The notes below the pieces were generated by a model, which was not told where the DNA came from, did no database searches, and was given only the letters and a program-made list of their open reading frames with translations. Below are positions 23,375-32,300 of a stretch of DNA of 64,000 nt, piece after piece (position 1 is the first letter of the stretch; every line of letters starts with the position of its first letter). The position numbers and the translations under genes were made by a program. Source of the DNA: Sinomonas cyclohexanicum (GTDB lineage Bacteria; Actinomycetota; Actinomycetes; Actinomycetales; Micrococcaceae); contig NZ_AP024525.1 of NCBI RefSeq assembly GCF_020886775.1, positions 248,001 through 312,000 on the forward strand, in the 5' to 3' direction.

Positions 23375-24903
23375 ATGAGCGCCCAAGCATCCGCAACCCA
23401 TCCCGTGAAGCCCGCCGGCACCATGAATCCGGGGCATTGGGTCCTGCTGGTCCTCGGCGTGGTTCTGGCCGCCGTCGGAGGCGGGCTGACCGCCGGCGGA
23501 TCGGTCCTCCTCGGCGGCGCGGCGGCGCAGCACGACGGCGGCTACGTGCTCTCGGGCACGGAGCGCCTCCGCACCACCGGGTACGCGCTGACCTCGCCCT
23601 CGGCGCGGATCGACCTCGGGGGCACTGGCGCCGCCGGGGCGCCCGGCATGCCAGCCCTCGGCGACCTCGCGGGCGTGGAGGTTCGGGCCGCATCGGCCGT
23701 TCCGGGGCAGGCGATCTTCGTGGGCATCGCGGACTCTTCCAAGGTCTCCGACTACCTCCGCGACGTCCCCAGCGCATCGGTGGGGAACGTCTCCTGGTCG
23801 ATCGACGGACTCCGGCCCGGCAACCGCGTGCCGTCGGGCTCCAGGGCCAACGCCGGCGAGATCCAGCCCTCCCGGGGAACCGCACCCCCGCCGCCCCCAC
23901 GGCGCAGGGCTTCTGGGCCGTCTCGGCCTCCGGGACGGGGACGCAGTCTGTCGCGTTCGACCTCAAGGAGGGCAGCTGGAGCCTCGTGGTGATGAACGTG
24001 GACGGGAGCCGGCCGGTGTGGGCGGACGTCCAGGTGGGCGTGCGGTCCAGCCTGTTCGGGCCCGTCGGCTCGGGGCTCCTGGCGTCTGGGCTCATCGGCG
24101 TGGTCGTCGGCATCGTGCTGCTGCTCTTCGGGGCCGCGGGGCTGGGTCGCGACATCGGCGCCCCGACGACTGCGGCCGATCCCGCCGCGGTCTATCCCCT
24201 TCGCTTCACCGGATACCTTGATCCTCACCTCTCCCGCGGCCTGTGGATCGTCAAGTGGCTGCTCGCCATCCCCCACGGGATCGTTCTCGCGATCCTCTGG
24301 TTCGCGCTGTTCGTGAGCACCATCGCGGCGGGATTCGCGATCCTGTTCACGGGCCGCTACCCGCGGTCGCTGTTCTCCTTCAGCGTCGGGGTCATGCGGT
24401 GGACGTGGCGGGTTGGCTTCTACACGTACTCCGCCCTCGGGACGGACCGCTACCCTCCGTTCACCCTGGCTTCGGCGGACTACCCGGCCGATCTCGACGT
24501 GCCGTACCCCGAGCGCCTCTCCCGCGGCCTTGTGCTGGTCAAGTGGTGGCTCCTGGCCCTTCCCCAGCTGCTGATCGTGGCCGCACTCACGGGCAGCGCC
24601 GGCAGCCGCGGCGCCGGGGTGTGGTGGGACACGGGCGCCGGATCGGTGGGCGCCAACGGCGGGGCGCCCCTCCTGGGCCTCCTCGTCCTCTTCGCCGCCG
24701 TGGTGGTCCTGTTCACCGGACGGTATTCGCAGGAGCTCTTCGCCTTCGTGGTGGGCATCAATCGATGGCTCTTCCGGGTCTGGACCTATGTGCTCCTGCT
24801 GCGGGACGAGTACCCGCCCCTCCGGCTCGATCAGGGGCCCACAGACCCCGCGCCCGCTTCCGGCCCGAGCAGCCAGGGCCCGAATGGCGCGCCGCCCCTG
24901 TAG
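23375..24903 (+). pseudogene. DUF4389 membrane protein, split by a one-base frameshift
   Basis: The first frame (23375 to about 23875) encodes one membrane helix (HWVLLVLGVVLAAVGGGL) and an extracytoplasmic domain. The second frame (to 24903) continues without a gap in meaning: GNRTPAAPTAQGFWAVSASG, a second helix, and then two DUF4389 repeats (LWIVKWLLAIPHGIVLAILW... and LVLVKWWLLALPQLLIVAAL...), each ending in FTGRY motifs. Adding one G to the GGGG run at 23874-23877 would restore one protein of about 509 residues. Either the gene is broken or the assembly lost a base there. Function of the family is unknown. Confidence 0.75.
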
Positions 24904-24921
24904 CCTCGGCACGGTGGCTGC

Positions 24922-25260
24922 GTGACGTTCACATCGGTCTCGGGATCGGATCCCACGGGTCCGCTCGTGTGGCTCGCGGCGGATCCGATCACGTTCAGCG
25001 TCATGATGGTCGACGGGCAGGTCCAGGGCGGCATCACGACCCCGTGCAACAGCGGCGGCGGACCGGCTGCCCTCGACGGCGGGACGCTCACCTTCGACCG
25101 CACCCGGTTAGTCCGCAGCGCCAAGGCCTGCACCGGTCCCGCGGCCCAGTACGAGGCATGGACGTTCGCCCTCATCGGGGAGCCGGTGGCCTACACGTTC
25201 GACGGGACCATGCTCACGTGGTCCAACGCCCGCGGGACGGTCGTATTCCGGCGCGCGTGA
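24922..25260 (+). CDS. Hypothetical protein, META-domain-like
   Basis: This short protein of 112 residues starts at a GTG, 18 nt after the DUF4389 gene. Its pattern, LTFDRTRLVRSAKACTGPAA followed by TFDGTMLTWSNARGTVVFRR, resembles the beta-strand repeats of META/HslJ domains, where a CN-GG segment (here TTPCNSGGG) is also common. META proteins are usually exported, yet no signal peptide is present. TAGCCT at 24901-24906 is 7 nt before a GTG at 24914 whose frame stops after three codons, so the true N-terminus may have been lost. I regard the assignment as tentative. Confidence 0.5.
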   Translation: MTFTSVSGSDPTGPLVWLAADPITFSVMMVDGQVQGGITTPCNSGGGPAALDGGTLTFDRTRLVRSAKACTGPAAQYEAWTFALIGEPVAYTFDGTMLTWSNARGTVVFRRA

Positions 25261-25322
25261 ACGCCGTGCGGGCGATCCTGCTCGGGGGGCGATCCTGCTC
25301 GGGCTCGCCCGCCCAAGACACA

Positions 25323-25359
25323 GATCACCGGCGTGCCATCGCGTGGCACGCCGGTGATC
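25323..25359. terminator. Perfect 16-bp hairpin between convergent genes
   Basis: GATCACCGGCGTGCCA (25323-25338) pairs exactly with 25344-25359 around the loop TCGCG. It separates the plus-strand hypothetical gene from the minus-strand sugar porter and probably terminates both. Upstream, a 16-bp unit GGCGATCCTGCTCGGG is duplicated at 25271-25286 and 25288-25303. Confidence 0.75.
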
Positions 25360-25413
25360 GTCGCCGGTCTGAGCAGAATCGCACGCCCGCCCGGCCCGGA
25401 GGGGTCTGCGGGC

Positions 25414-26871
25414 CTACCTCTTGTGCACGAGGTAGATCGCGCCGGTGGTGACGTCCTCCTCGAGGGCCTCGAGGGTGCGGCCGCGGCTCTCGGGGACCTG
25501 GGTGATCACGAAGACCAGTGCGAGCGCTCCGACGACTGCGAAGAGGAAGAACGTGCCGGTGATGCCCATCGCCGCGACCATCGACGGGAAGTACAGCGAG
25601 AGGAAGCCGTTGACCACCCAGAGGGCGAACACCGCGACGCCGATGCCGAAGCCGCGCATGTGGAGCGGGAAGATCTCGGAGAGGTAGACCCACACGGCGA
25701 TGTTGAGGAAGGTCTGCATCGACCCGACGAAGGCGACCACGAGGAACAGGATCACGAACGGGCGCACCGGGTTGCCGACGGGCAGGGCCATCGAGGCGAT
25801 GCCGATGAGGACGTGGCAGGCGGTGGTGAGCGAGAGGCCGATGATGAACGTCTTACGGCGGTCCAGACGGTCCATCATCTTCAGGGCGATGATGCCGCCG
25901 ACGACGGCGATCACGCCGGGTGCGACGTTGGCGATGAGCGCGCCGTCCTTGCTGAAGCCGGACTCGGTGAGCACGGTCTGGCCGTAGTACATGATCGAGT
26001 TGATGCCGGTGAGCTGCTGGGCCACGCCGAGGCCGATGGCGACGAGGAGGATGCGGAACAGGTTCTTGTTCGAGAAGATCGCGCGCCAGCCGATCTGGTG
26101 GCTCTCGCGCTCTTCCTTGGCGACCTGCTCGACGTCCGCGAGCTCGGCGACGGCACGGTCGTCGGCGCGGATGGTCTTCAGGACCGCGAGGGCCTCGGCG
26201 TGGCGGCCCTTCTCGACGAGCCAGCGCGGGGACTCGGGCATCCGCAGCATGCCGAAGAACAGCGCGATCGCGGGCAGGGCGCAGATCGCGAACATGATGC
26301 GCCAGACGCCGTCGAGGTGGCCCAGGGTGTTGCCGATGATGGCGTTGATGACGAACGCGGCGAGCTGGCCGACGACGATCGCGAGCTCATTGCGGCCCGC
26401 GACGGAACCGCGGATCTCGTAGGGTGCGAGCTCGGCGAGGAAGACCGGCACGACCGTCGACGCACCGCCGACGGCGAGGCCGAGGAGGATGCGCCCCATC
26501 ACGAGGATCTCGAAGTTCGGCGTGAAGACGACAGCGAGCGTCCCGGCGAAGAAGAGCACGGCGAGGAGGATGATCGTCCTGCGGCGGCCCCACGCGTCGG
26601 AGAGCCGCCCGCCGAAGATGGCGCCGATGGCGGCCGCGAAGACGAGCGAGGCGGTGACGACGCCCTCGGTGATCGGGGTCAGCCCGAGTTCCGTGGACAT
26701 CGGGCTCAGGGCGCCGTTGATCACGCCCGTGTCGTAGCCGAAGAGCAGTCCGCCGAACGTCGCGACGAGGGCCACGAGGCCGAGTCGCTTCGAGTGCGGG
26801 CCGGACGTAAGGGGCGGGAGATTCGCGGCTTGCCTGGAACCGGAACTGTGCGTTGCCTTGGTGGCGGACAT
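25414..26871 (-). CDS. Sugar porter family MFS transporter
   Basis: This twelve-helix proton-coupled sugar transporter has 485 residues. Signature motifs of the sugar porter family are all present: GRLSDAWGRRRTI after helix 2, PESPRWLVEKGR after helix 6, QQLTGINSIMYYG in helix 7, DRLDRRKTF in the repeat of the loop motif, and VPESRGRTLEALEE at the C-terminus. Sugars such as xylose, glucose, galactose or inositol are typical substrates of close relatives; the specific one is not readable. AGGAG precedes the start by 7 nt. The divergent LacI gene is its likely regulator, and a PfkB sugar kinase follows that regulator. Confidence 0.88.
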   Translation of the reverse strand: MSATKATHSSGSRQAANLPPLTSGPHSKRLGLVALVATFGGLLFGYDTGVINGALSPMSTELGLTPITEGVVTASLVFAAAIGAIFGGRLSDAWGRRRTIILLAVLFFAGTLAVVFTPNFEILVMGRILLGLAVGGASTVVPVFLAELAPYEIRGSVAGRNELAIVVGQLAAFVINAIIGNTLGHLDGVWRIMFAICALPAIALFFGMLRMPESPRWLVEKGRHAEALAVLKTIRADDRAVAELADVEQVAKEERESHQIGWRAIFSNKNLFRILLVAIGLGVAQQLTGINSIMYYGQTVLTESGFSKDGALIANVAPGVIAVVGGIIALKMMDRLDRRKTFIIGLSLTTACHVLIGIASMALPVGNPVRPFVILFLVVAFVGSMQTFLNIAVWVYLSEIFPLHMRGFGIGVAVFALWVVNGFLSLYFPSMVAAMGITGTFFLFAVVGALALVFVITQVPESRGRTLEALEEDVTTGAIYLVHKR

Positions 26872-26941
26872 CAGGACTCCTTTGTCGTGCGGTTGCGGGC
26901 CTGTGACCCGCGTCTCCCAAAAGCCTAACGCGCGAAAGGCA

Positions 26942-26959
26942 CATATGTAAGGTCATATG
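26942..26959. promoter_or_regulatory. Candidate LacI-family operator
   Basis: CATATG occurs twice, at 26942-26947 and 26954-26959, separated by TAAGGT, so the 18 bp form a dyad in an AT-rich patch of an otherwise GC-rich spacer between the sugar porter and the LacI gene. Being between a LacI regulator and its probable target makes it the best operator candidate. Confidence 0.5.
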
Positions 26960-26999
26960 GACAAAATTCTCAAAGATCCCGTGATGCGACGATAGGACC

Positions 27000-28031
27000 A
27001 TGTCCACACCGACCCGCCCGGGCCCGCGCCGCCCCGCCACCCAGGCCGACGTCGCGCGGGAGGTCGGCGTCTCGCGGACCCTGGTCTCGTTCGCGTTCCG
27101 CAACGCTCCGGGGGTCAGCGAGGAGACCCGCCGCGCGATCCTGGAGGCCGCCAAGCGCCTCGGATACCGGCACAACGCGGTCGCCGCCCAGCTCGCGCGC
27201 AAGCGTGCCTCCTCGATCGGCCTCCACCTCCTCGACCTGCACAACGAGGTCTACGCGGACATCTTCGTCGGCGTCCGCGAGGCGCTCGAGGGCTCGGGCG
27301 CCCGCATCATCCTGAGCGTGGCCGAGGGGGACGCGGCCGCGGAGTCCGGCGACGCCGAGCTGGGCCCGCTGCTCGAGGCGAGGGTCGGCGTCGTGATCGC
27401 CGCGACGATGACGGGCCCGGACGCCGCGGTGCGCGAGGCCTCCCGCCTGGTCCCGATCGTCAACGTCGCGCGGCGGGTCGAGGGGGTGGACAGCGTGTAC
27501 TCGGACGACGGCGCCGGCGCCCGCGCCGCCGTCGAGCACCTCCTCGCGCTGGGCCACACGCGCATCGTCCACGTCTCGGGGCCGTGGTTCGAGGGCCGCC
27601 ACGCGCGCCGCCGCGCCTACGAGGACCTGATGCACGACGCCGGCCTCCCGCCCCGGGTGGTCGTCGCGCCGGGGTACTCGCTCGAGGCCGGGCAGGAGGC
27701 CGCGCTCCGGTTCCTGGCCGCGGCAGACCGGCCGACGGCCGTCTTCGCGCACAACGACCAGCTGGCCCTTGGGGTGCGCGAGGCGGCGAGCGCGCTCGGT
27801 CTCGTGGTGCCCCAGGACCTCTCGCTCGTGGGGTACGACGACTCGAGGATCGCTGGCCTGACCGGGATCGACCTCACGTCCGTGGACCTCCATTCCCACG
27901 AACTCGGCCGCGACGCCGGCGCCGCTGCGCTCGAGAGGCTGCGCTTCCCGGATGCCCCGCCGGTCGACCGCTGCACGCAGCCGCGCCTCGTGCTGCGCGC
28001 GTCCACAGCACCTCCTGCGCCGGGGGCTTAA
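27000..28031 (+). CDS. LacI family transcriptional regulator
   Basis: This protein of 343 residues has an N-terminal helix-turn-helix (TQADVAREVGVSRTLVSFAF) and hinge (RAILEAAKRLGYRHN AVAAQLARKR), then a periplasmic-binding-like effector domain ending in the usual LVGYDDSRIAG and TSVDLHSHELG motifs. It should bind a sugar-type ligand and control the divergent sugar porter and probably the downstream sugar kinase. The ATG at 27000 follows ATAGGACC. It differs from most LacI proteins in a slightly longer N-terminal Pro/Arg segment before the helix-turn-helix. Confidence 0.88.
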   Translation: MSTPTRPGPRRPATQADVAREVGVSRTLVSFAFRNAPGVSEETRRAILEAAKRLGYRHNAVAAQLARKRASSIGLHLLDLHNEVYADIFVGVREALEGSGARIILSVAEGDAAAESGDAELGPLLEARVGVVIAATMTGPDAAVREASRLVPIVNVARRVEGVDSVYSDDGAGARAAVEHLLALGHTRIVHVSGPWFEGRHARRRAYEDLMHDAGLPPRVVVAPGYSLEAGQEAALRFLAAADRPTAVFAHNDQLALGVREAASALGLVVPQDLSLVGYDDSRIAGLTGIDLTSVDLHSHELGRDAGAAALERLRFPDAPPVDRCTQPRLVLRASTAPPAPGA

Positions 28032-28082
28032 CGTCCCGCCCGCCCATGCCCGCCGGGGCCCTCGGCTGTTACCGTGAATCCC

Positions 28083-29048
28083 ATGCTGACAGTCATCGGC
28101 GAGGGGCTCATCGACGTGGTCCGCCGCGCCTCGGGCACGGAGTCGCACCCGGGCGGGAGCCCGCTCAATGTCGCGGTGGGCCTCGCGCGGCTCGACCATC
28201 CGGTGCAGTTCGTCGGCCGCTGGGGCGATGACGCCAACGGCCGCCTGCTCGCGGAGCACCTCCGGGGCGCGAACGTGCTCGTCCCCCTCCCCCCGGATGA
28301 CAGCCCGACGTCGGTCGCGACCGCCGAGCTCGACCACCGCGGCGCCGCAACCTACCACTTCGAGCTGGACTGGCACCTGCCCAACCTGCGGGACCGCCTC
28401 GACACGCTCCTGAGCGCCACGACGCTGGTCCACACGGGCTCGATCGCCGCCGTCCTCGAGCCCGGCGCGGACCAGGTGCTGCGCATCGTGGAGCGCGCAC
28501 GCCCGCGCGCTACGATCGGCTTCGACCCGAACTGCCGTCCCACCATCACCACGGACCCCGAGGTGGTCCGCGGCCGCGTGGAACGCTTCGTGGCGCTCGC
28601 GGACGTGGTCAAGGCCTCGGACGAGGACCTCGCGTGGCTCTACCCGGGCGTCGACCCGCTGGACTCCGCACGCCGCTGGCTTACGCTCGGCGCCCCGGAG
28701 GGCCCGGCGTTCGTGGTCGTGACCCGCGGCGCTGAGGGGCCGTGGGCGGTGGGGCACGACGGCGAGGCCGCCGTCCCCGCCCCGTCGGTCAAGGTCGCCG
28801 ACACCGTGGGCGCCGGCGACTCGTTCATGGCCGCGCTGCTCTCCGCGGTCGTGGACCGGGAGCTCGACGGCGCGCAGCGGCGCTCGGAGCTGCGGCGCCT
28901 CGATGCCCGCGAGCTCGCCCGGATCCTCGACTTTGCCGCCCGCGCGGCAGCGGTGACCGTGTCGCGCCCGGGCGCGAACCCGCCGTCGCGCGCGGAACTC
29001 CGGGCCGGAGCCCCCGCGAACAGCCCACAGAACGGAGGTGCACCATGA
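28083..29048 (+). CDS. PfkB family sugar kinase (fructokinase-like)
   Basis: This ribokinase-fold kinase of 321 residues has the N-terminal substrate motif GGSPLNVAVGLARL and the C-terminal anion-hole/catalytic motif DTVGAGDSFMAALL with the catalytic aspartate. Overall it resembles fructokinases, so ATP-dependent phosphorylation of fructose or a related sugar is likely. It lies 51 nt downstream of the LacI gene and opposite the sugar porter, which together suggest uptake, sensing and activation of one sugar. TACCGT 7 nt before the ATG favours this start and a separate leaderless transcript. The stop overlaps the start of the next gene by 4 nt. Confidence 0.85.
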   Translation: MLTVIGEGLIDVVRRASGTESHPGGSPLNVAVGLARLDHPVQFVGRWGDDANGRLLAEHLRGANVLVPLPPDDSPTSVATAELDHRGAATYHFELDWHLPNLRDRLDTLLSATTLVHTGSIAAVLEPGADQVLRIVERARPRATIGFDPNCRPTITTDPEVVRGRVERFVALADVVKASDEDLAWLYPGVDPLDSARRWLTLGAPEGPAFVVVTRGAEGPWAVGHDGEAAVPAPSVKVADTVGAGDSFMAALLSAVVDRELDGAQRRSELRRLDARELARILDFAARAAAVTVSRPGANPPSRAELRAGAPANSPQNGGAP

Positions 29049-29575
29049 CCGACGCATCACACTTTGTCCTGACAAGCCAGGATGTCACGGAAGGCGGCAC
29101 GCTGCAGCAGCCGCAGACGAGCGCGTACTTCGGCCTCGACGGGCGGGACCTCTCGCCCCAGCTGGCCTGGAGCGGCGCGCCGGAGGGCACCCGCAGCTTC
29201 GCCGTCACGCTCATGGACCCAGACGCGCCCCGGGCGGGCGGCTTCTGCCACTGGGCCGTGGTCAACATCCCCGCCGCGGTGGACGAGCTGCCCGAGGGCG
29301 CCGGCGGCGCGCCGGACGGCATGGGGCCGGCCGAGACGGACGCGGGCCTGCCCAACGGCTCGCTCGAGCTGGTCAACGACGCCGGCTTCACCGGGTACGT
29401 GGGCGCCGCGCCGCCGCGGGGGTCGGGACCGCACCGGTACGTGTTCACAGTGCACGCCCTCTCGGTGGCCATGGTCCCGGGCACCCCGCGGAGCAAGGGC
29501 TCGCGGGTCCTGAAGGACATCACGGCGCACGAGCTCGCGTCCGCGAGCCTGACGGCCACGTTCGAGGTGCGCTGA
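29045..29575 (+). CDS. YbhB/YbcL-type PEBP family protein
   Basis: This soluble protein of 176 residues has the phosphatidylethanolamine-binding/Raf-kinase-inhibitor-like fold. The family motifs LMDPDAPRAGGFCHWAVVNI (ligand-pocket Asp and His) and GPHRYVFTVHAL are present. Its bacterial role is unclear; no enzyme activity is established. The start codon overlaps the kinase stop (ATGA), and GGAGGTG precedes it by 5 nt, so it is translationally coupled to the sugar kinase gene. Confidence 0.85.
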   Translation: MTDASHFVLTSQDVTEGGTLQQPQTSAYFGLDGRDLSPQLAWSGAPEGTRSFAVTLMDPDAPRAGGFCHWAVVNIPAAVDELPEGAGGAPDGMGPAETDAGLPNGSLELVNDAGFTGYVGAAPPRGSGPHRYVFTVHALSVAMVPGTPRSKGSRVLKDITAHELASASLTATFEVR

Positions 29576-30409
29576 ATGCGCGAGATGCGCCTTGACATGC
29601 GACTCGTCGCCAGCGACATCGATGGAACGATCCTGCGCCGCGACGGCAGCATCACCGAGCGCACGGTGAGGGCCCTGCACGCGTGCGAGGCGGCCGGCGT
29701 CGAGCTCGTGTTCGTGACCGGGCGGCCCGCGCGGTGGCTCACGCCCCTGAGCGAGCAGCTCGGGCACGCCGGGACGGTGATCTGCTCGAACGGGGCGCTC
29801 GTGTACAGCCTCGAATCGATGTCGGTGGTCTCAGCGGAGGGGATCCGCAAGGAGACGATGCTCGAGGTCCGCGAGATCGTGCGCGGGCTGTTCCCCGAGA
29901 CGGCCTTCGCGGCGGAGACCCCGGCGGAGTTCGTCATGGAGGACGCGTTCGCGGAGCCGCGGCACCGGCGCCTCCTCGCCGAGGTGCGGCACGGTGACCT
30001 CGAGGACCTCGTGGTGGGGGACGAGGTGGTGAAGTTCATGGCGAAGATCGAGGGCATCACCGCGGACGAGTACATCCGCGCCGTCGCGCCGCAGGTCTCC
30101 CACCTCGTGTCGGTGACGCACTCGGCGGTGGACATGACGATGCTCGAGATGGCCCCGCTCGGCGTCAACAAGGCCGTGACGCTCGCCGAGTACGCGCACG
30201 CGCTGGGGGTCGTGCCGGCCGAGGTGGTCGCGTTCGGGGACATGCCGAACGACGTCGAGATGCTCGCCTGGGCAGGGGAAGGCTACGCGATGTCCTCGGG
30301 CCACCCCGCGGCCCTCGCGGCGACGGAGCTCCACGCGCCGGGAATCGAGGACGACGGCGTGGCCCAGGTTCTCGAGCGGAAATTGGCACTGCGTCTGCAG
30401 GGTCACTGA
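29576..30409 (+). CDS. Cof-type HAD-IIB phosphatase
   Basis: This HAD hydrolase of 277 residues has motif I VASDIDGTIL (both aspartates), motif II FVTGRP, a motif III lysine in LGVNKAVTLAEYA and motif IV FGDMPNDVEML. The large cap between motifs II and III is of the IIB type. Such enzymes dephosphorylate sugar phosphates, nucleotides or similar metabolites, so a link to the upstream sugar kinase is possible. The ATG directly follows the PEBP stop codon, indicating one operon from the kinase onward. Confidence 0.87.
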   Translation: MREMRLDMRLVASDIDGTILRRDGSITERTVRALHACEAAGVELVFVTGRPARWLTPLSEQLGHAGTVICSNGALVYSLESMSVVSAEGIRKETMLEVREIVRGLFPETAFAAETPAEFVMEDAFAEPRHRRLLAEVRHGDLEDLVVGDEVVKFMAKIEGITADEYIRAVAPQVSHLVSVTHSAVDMTMLEMAPLGVNKAVTLAEYAHALGVVPAEVVAFGDMPNDVEMLAWAGEGYAMSSGHPAALAATELHAPGIEDDGVAQVLERKLALRLQGH

Positions 30410-30479
30410 CCCGGCGAGTGGTGGTCTAATGGGACGCAGGCCCCACACTTAGTGGAACCGCGGGTGAGGGAGGGCACCG

Positions 30480-31823
30480 ATGGCCTTCACGGTTTCGGCC
30501 GCAAAGAACGAGATCACGCCGACCATGGACACGAACCCGTACCTCGCGGGGTACGGGTCGGCTGACGGCGGGCGCACGGTCTCGACCGACACCCCGTACG
30601 AGCCGCTGTGGTGCCGGGCCTTGGTGATCTGGGAGGACGGACACCCGAACCTGATCATGAGCACGGACATCCTCGACCTTCCGCGCTCGATGCACCAGAA
30701 CATTCGGCCCCGGATCCTGGCCCTCGCGAGCTGGGGCTCGAGCGACCTCCTGATCCAGTCCACCCACACGCACAACGGCCCAGTGCTCGTGGACACCCTG
30801 CAGCCGTTCATGGCGTACGGCCTTGCGGAGATGGACCAGATCAGGTCCTACAGCTCGTGGCTCGAGGACACGATGGTGCAGACCGCGCAGGACGCCCTCA
30901 ACGCGGGCCAAACCTCGATCAGCCTCGACTACCAGTTCACCACCCAGACCTGGTCCGTCAACCGCGCGGGCCTGACCTACAACGAGACGGACGTGCCCGT
31001 GCTCGTGGCGCGCGACTCGGGCGGGAGCCCCGCCGCGATCGTCTTCAGCTACGGCTGCCATCCGGTCGCCGCCGGGGACCAGGACCAGTACGACGGCGAC
31101 TACCCTGCCGGGGCGTGCAACTACATCGAGAACAACTCGAACGCGTTCGCACTATTCATCCAGGGTCCCGCCGGGGACCAGAACCCGGCCAATGCGCCAT
31201 CGTGGACCCTGCGGGACCAGGACGGGGACTCCCTCGGCACCGCGGTCCTCAACGCCGCCCAGACGGCCGGGCGGGCGCTGACCGGCCCGATCACTACGCA
31301 GTACCAGGAGGTCCAGCTCCCGTTCGACATCGACACCTCGGCCGGGAACCTCGCCGCCGTGCGCGCCGACTACGCGAGCCGGTTGCCCAACCCGAACGGC
31401 CAGCCTGCCTGGTACCAGCGTCACGCGCAGGTGATGCTGGCGCGCATCGACAGCGGCAACGTGGCCTCGGGGCTGCCCTCGCCGTTTCAGGTCTGGACGA
31501 TCGGCAGCTCGACTCCGCTGCAGATGGCGTTCGTCGGCGGCGAGCTGGTGAGCGGCTACGGGGTGTACTTCCGCTCTCGTTATGGGGGCAGCAGCGCGCT
31601 GTGGATCGGCGGCTACGCCAACGAGTCCTGCGCCTACATCCCCTCGAACGAGTTCCTCCCGCCGAACATGCCGCTGGGCTCCTACGAGGGCGGGTGGGAG
31701 CCCGACTACCCCGGCCTCGCAGGCGGCAGCATGACCGTGTACGGCCACATGGCCCACTTCCTGGCCGGCTCGAACGGCGTAGAGACGACGCTGATCAACG
31801 CGCTGACCTCGATGCTCGGGTAG
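30480..31823 (+). CDS. Neutral/alkaline ceramidase-like hydrolase, copy 1
   Basis: This protein of 447 residues resembles the N-terminal domain of neutral non-lysosomal ceramidases. The metal-binding His-x-His is in STHTHNGPVL, a second histidine is in YGCHPVAAGDQDQ, and QGPAGDQNP matches the conserved G-x-GDxNP segment. I infer a zinc-dependent amidase- or esterase-type hydrolase; ceramide itself is not a proven substrate. There is no signal peptide, so it appears cytoplasmic. GGAGGG precedes the ATG by about 7 nt. A second copy of the same length lies 0.5 kb downstream. TCTAAT at 30424-30429 is a possible -10. Confidence 0.72.
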   Translation: MAFTVSAAKNEITPTMDTNPYLAGYGSADGGRTVSTDTPYEPLWCRALVIWEDGHPNLIMSTDILDLPRSMHQNIRPRILALASWGSSDLLIQSTHTHNGPVLVDTLQPFMAYGLAEMDQIRSYSSWLEDTMVQTAQDALNAGQTSISLDYQFTTQTWSVNRAGLTYNETDVPVLVARDSGGSPAAIVFSYGCHPVAAGDQDQYDGDYPAGACNYIENNSNAFALFIQGPAGDQNPANAPSWTLRDQDGDSLGTAVLNAAQTAGRALTGPITTQYQEVQLPFDIDTSAGNLAAVRADYASRLPNPNGQPAWYQRHAQVMLARIDSGNVASGLPSPFQVWTIGSSTPLQMAFVGGELVSGYGVYFRSRYGGSSALWIGGYANESCAYIPSNEFLPPNMPLGSYEGGWEPDYPGLAGGSMTVYGHMAHFLAGSNGVETTLINALTSMLG

Positions 31824-31892
31824 CCCAGGCAGCCCGAGCGCCTCCGCGGTGCCCGTCTCCCGCGCTCCGATGGTCCCTGCTAGGCTCGCCAG

Positions 31893-32143
31893 GTGACCGG
31901 CGCCGACCCCGCCCAAACGCAGTACACCCCGCCCACCGAGGCCGAGGCCGCCTGGATGGCGGGCCACGTCCAGTGGCTCGAGACCGCGGCGACGGCATGG
32001 CCGTGCAGGGCCTCGTCCTGTACCCGGCCAACGCCGTGGCCAAGCGGTGGGTGAAGGGCGAGGACGGTGCCTTCATCACGTTCATCTGGGCCGAGGCCGC
32101 CCGCGTGCTCACCATCGTGGCCCCCGAGAATAGCCGTTTGTGA
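31893..32143 (+). pseudogene. Small hypothetical gene broken by a one-base frameshift
   Basis: A GTG at 31893 stands exactly 6 nt after TAGGCT (31881-31886), the leaderless promoter pattern used elsewhere in the window. The frame encodes TGADPAQTQYTPPTEAEAAW and MAGHVQWLETAA, then becomes nonsense and stops at 32054. The other frame continues meaningfully as DGMAVQGLVLYPANAVAKRW to IVAPENSRL, ending at 32143. One missing G near 31984 (GCGGCGACGG) explains the break and would restore a protein of about 83 residues. I do not recognise the family. It lies between the two ceramidase-like copies. Confidence 0.6.
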
Positions 32144-32300
32144 CGCACGACGGCGCGTGTGACTGGCTTCTGCGTCGATCAGCCCTCGTGCTGGATGCCC
32201 CTCTGTGATGTAATGAGCGCGGTTCCAGGTGTGCTGGTACCGCAGGGGGACTCGAGTCCGATGGGGTGGGCTCTCCTTGCTCTGAGTGTGAGGAGTGCTT

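Noticed and set aside
22099-24903. A 934-codon plus-strand frame ending in DUF4389
   Set aside because: Its first half is antisense to the RelA/SpoT-domain gene. The real gene starts at 23375 in another frame and joins this one through a frameshift.
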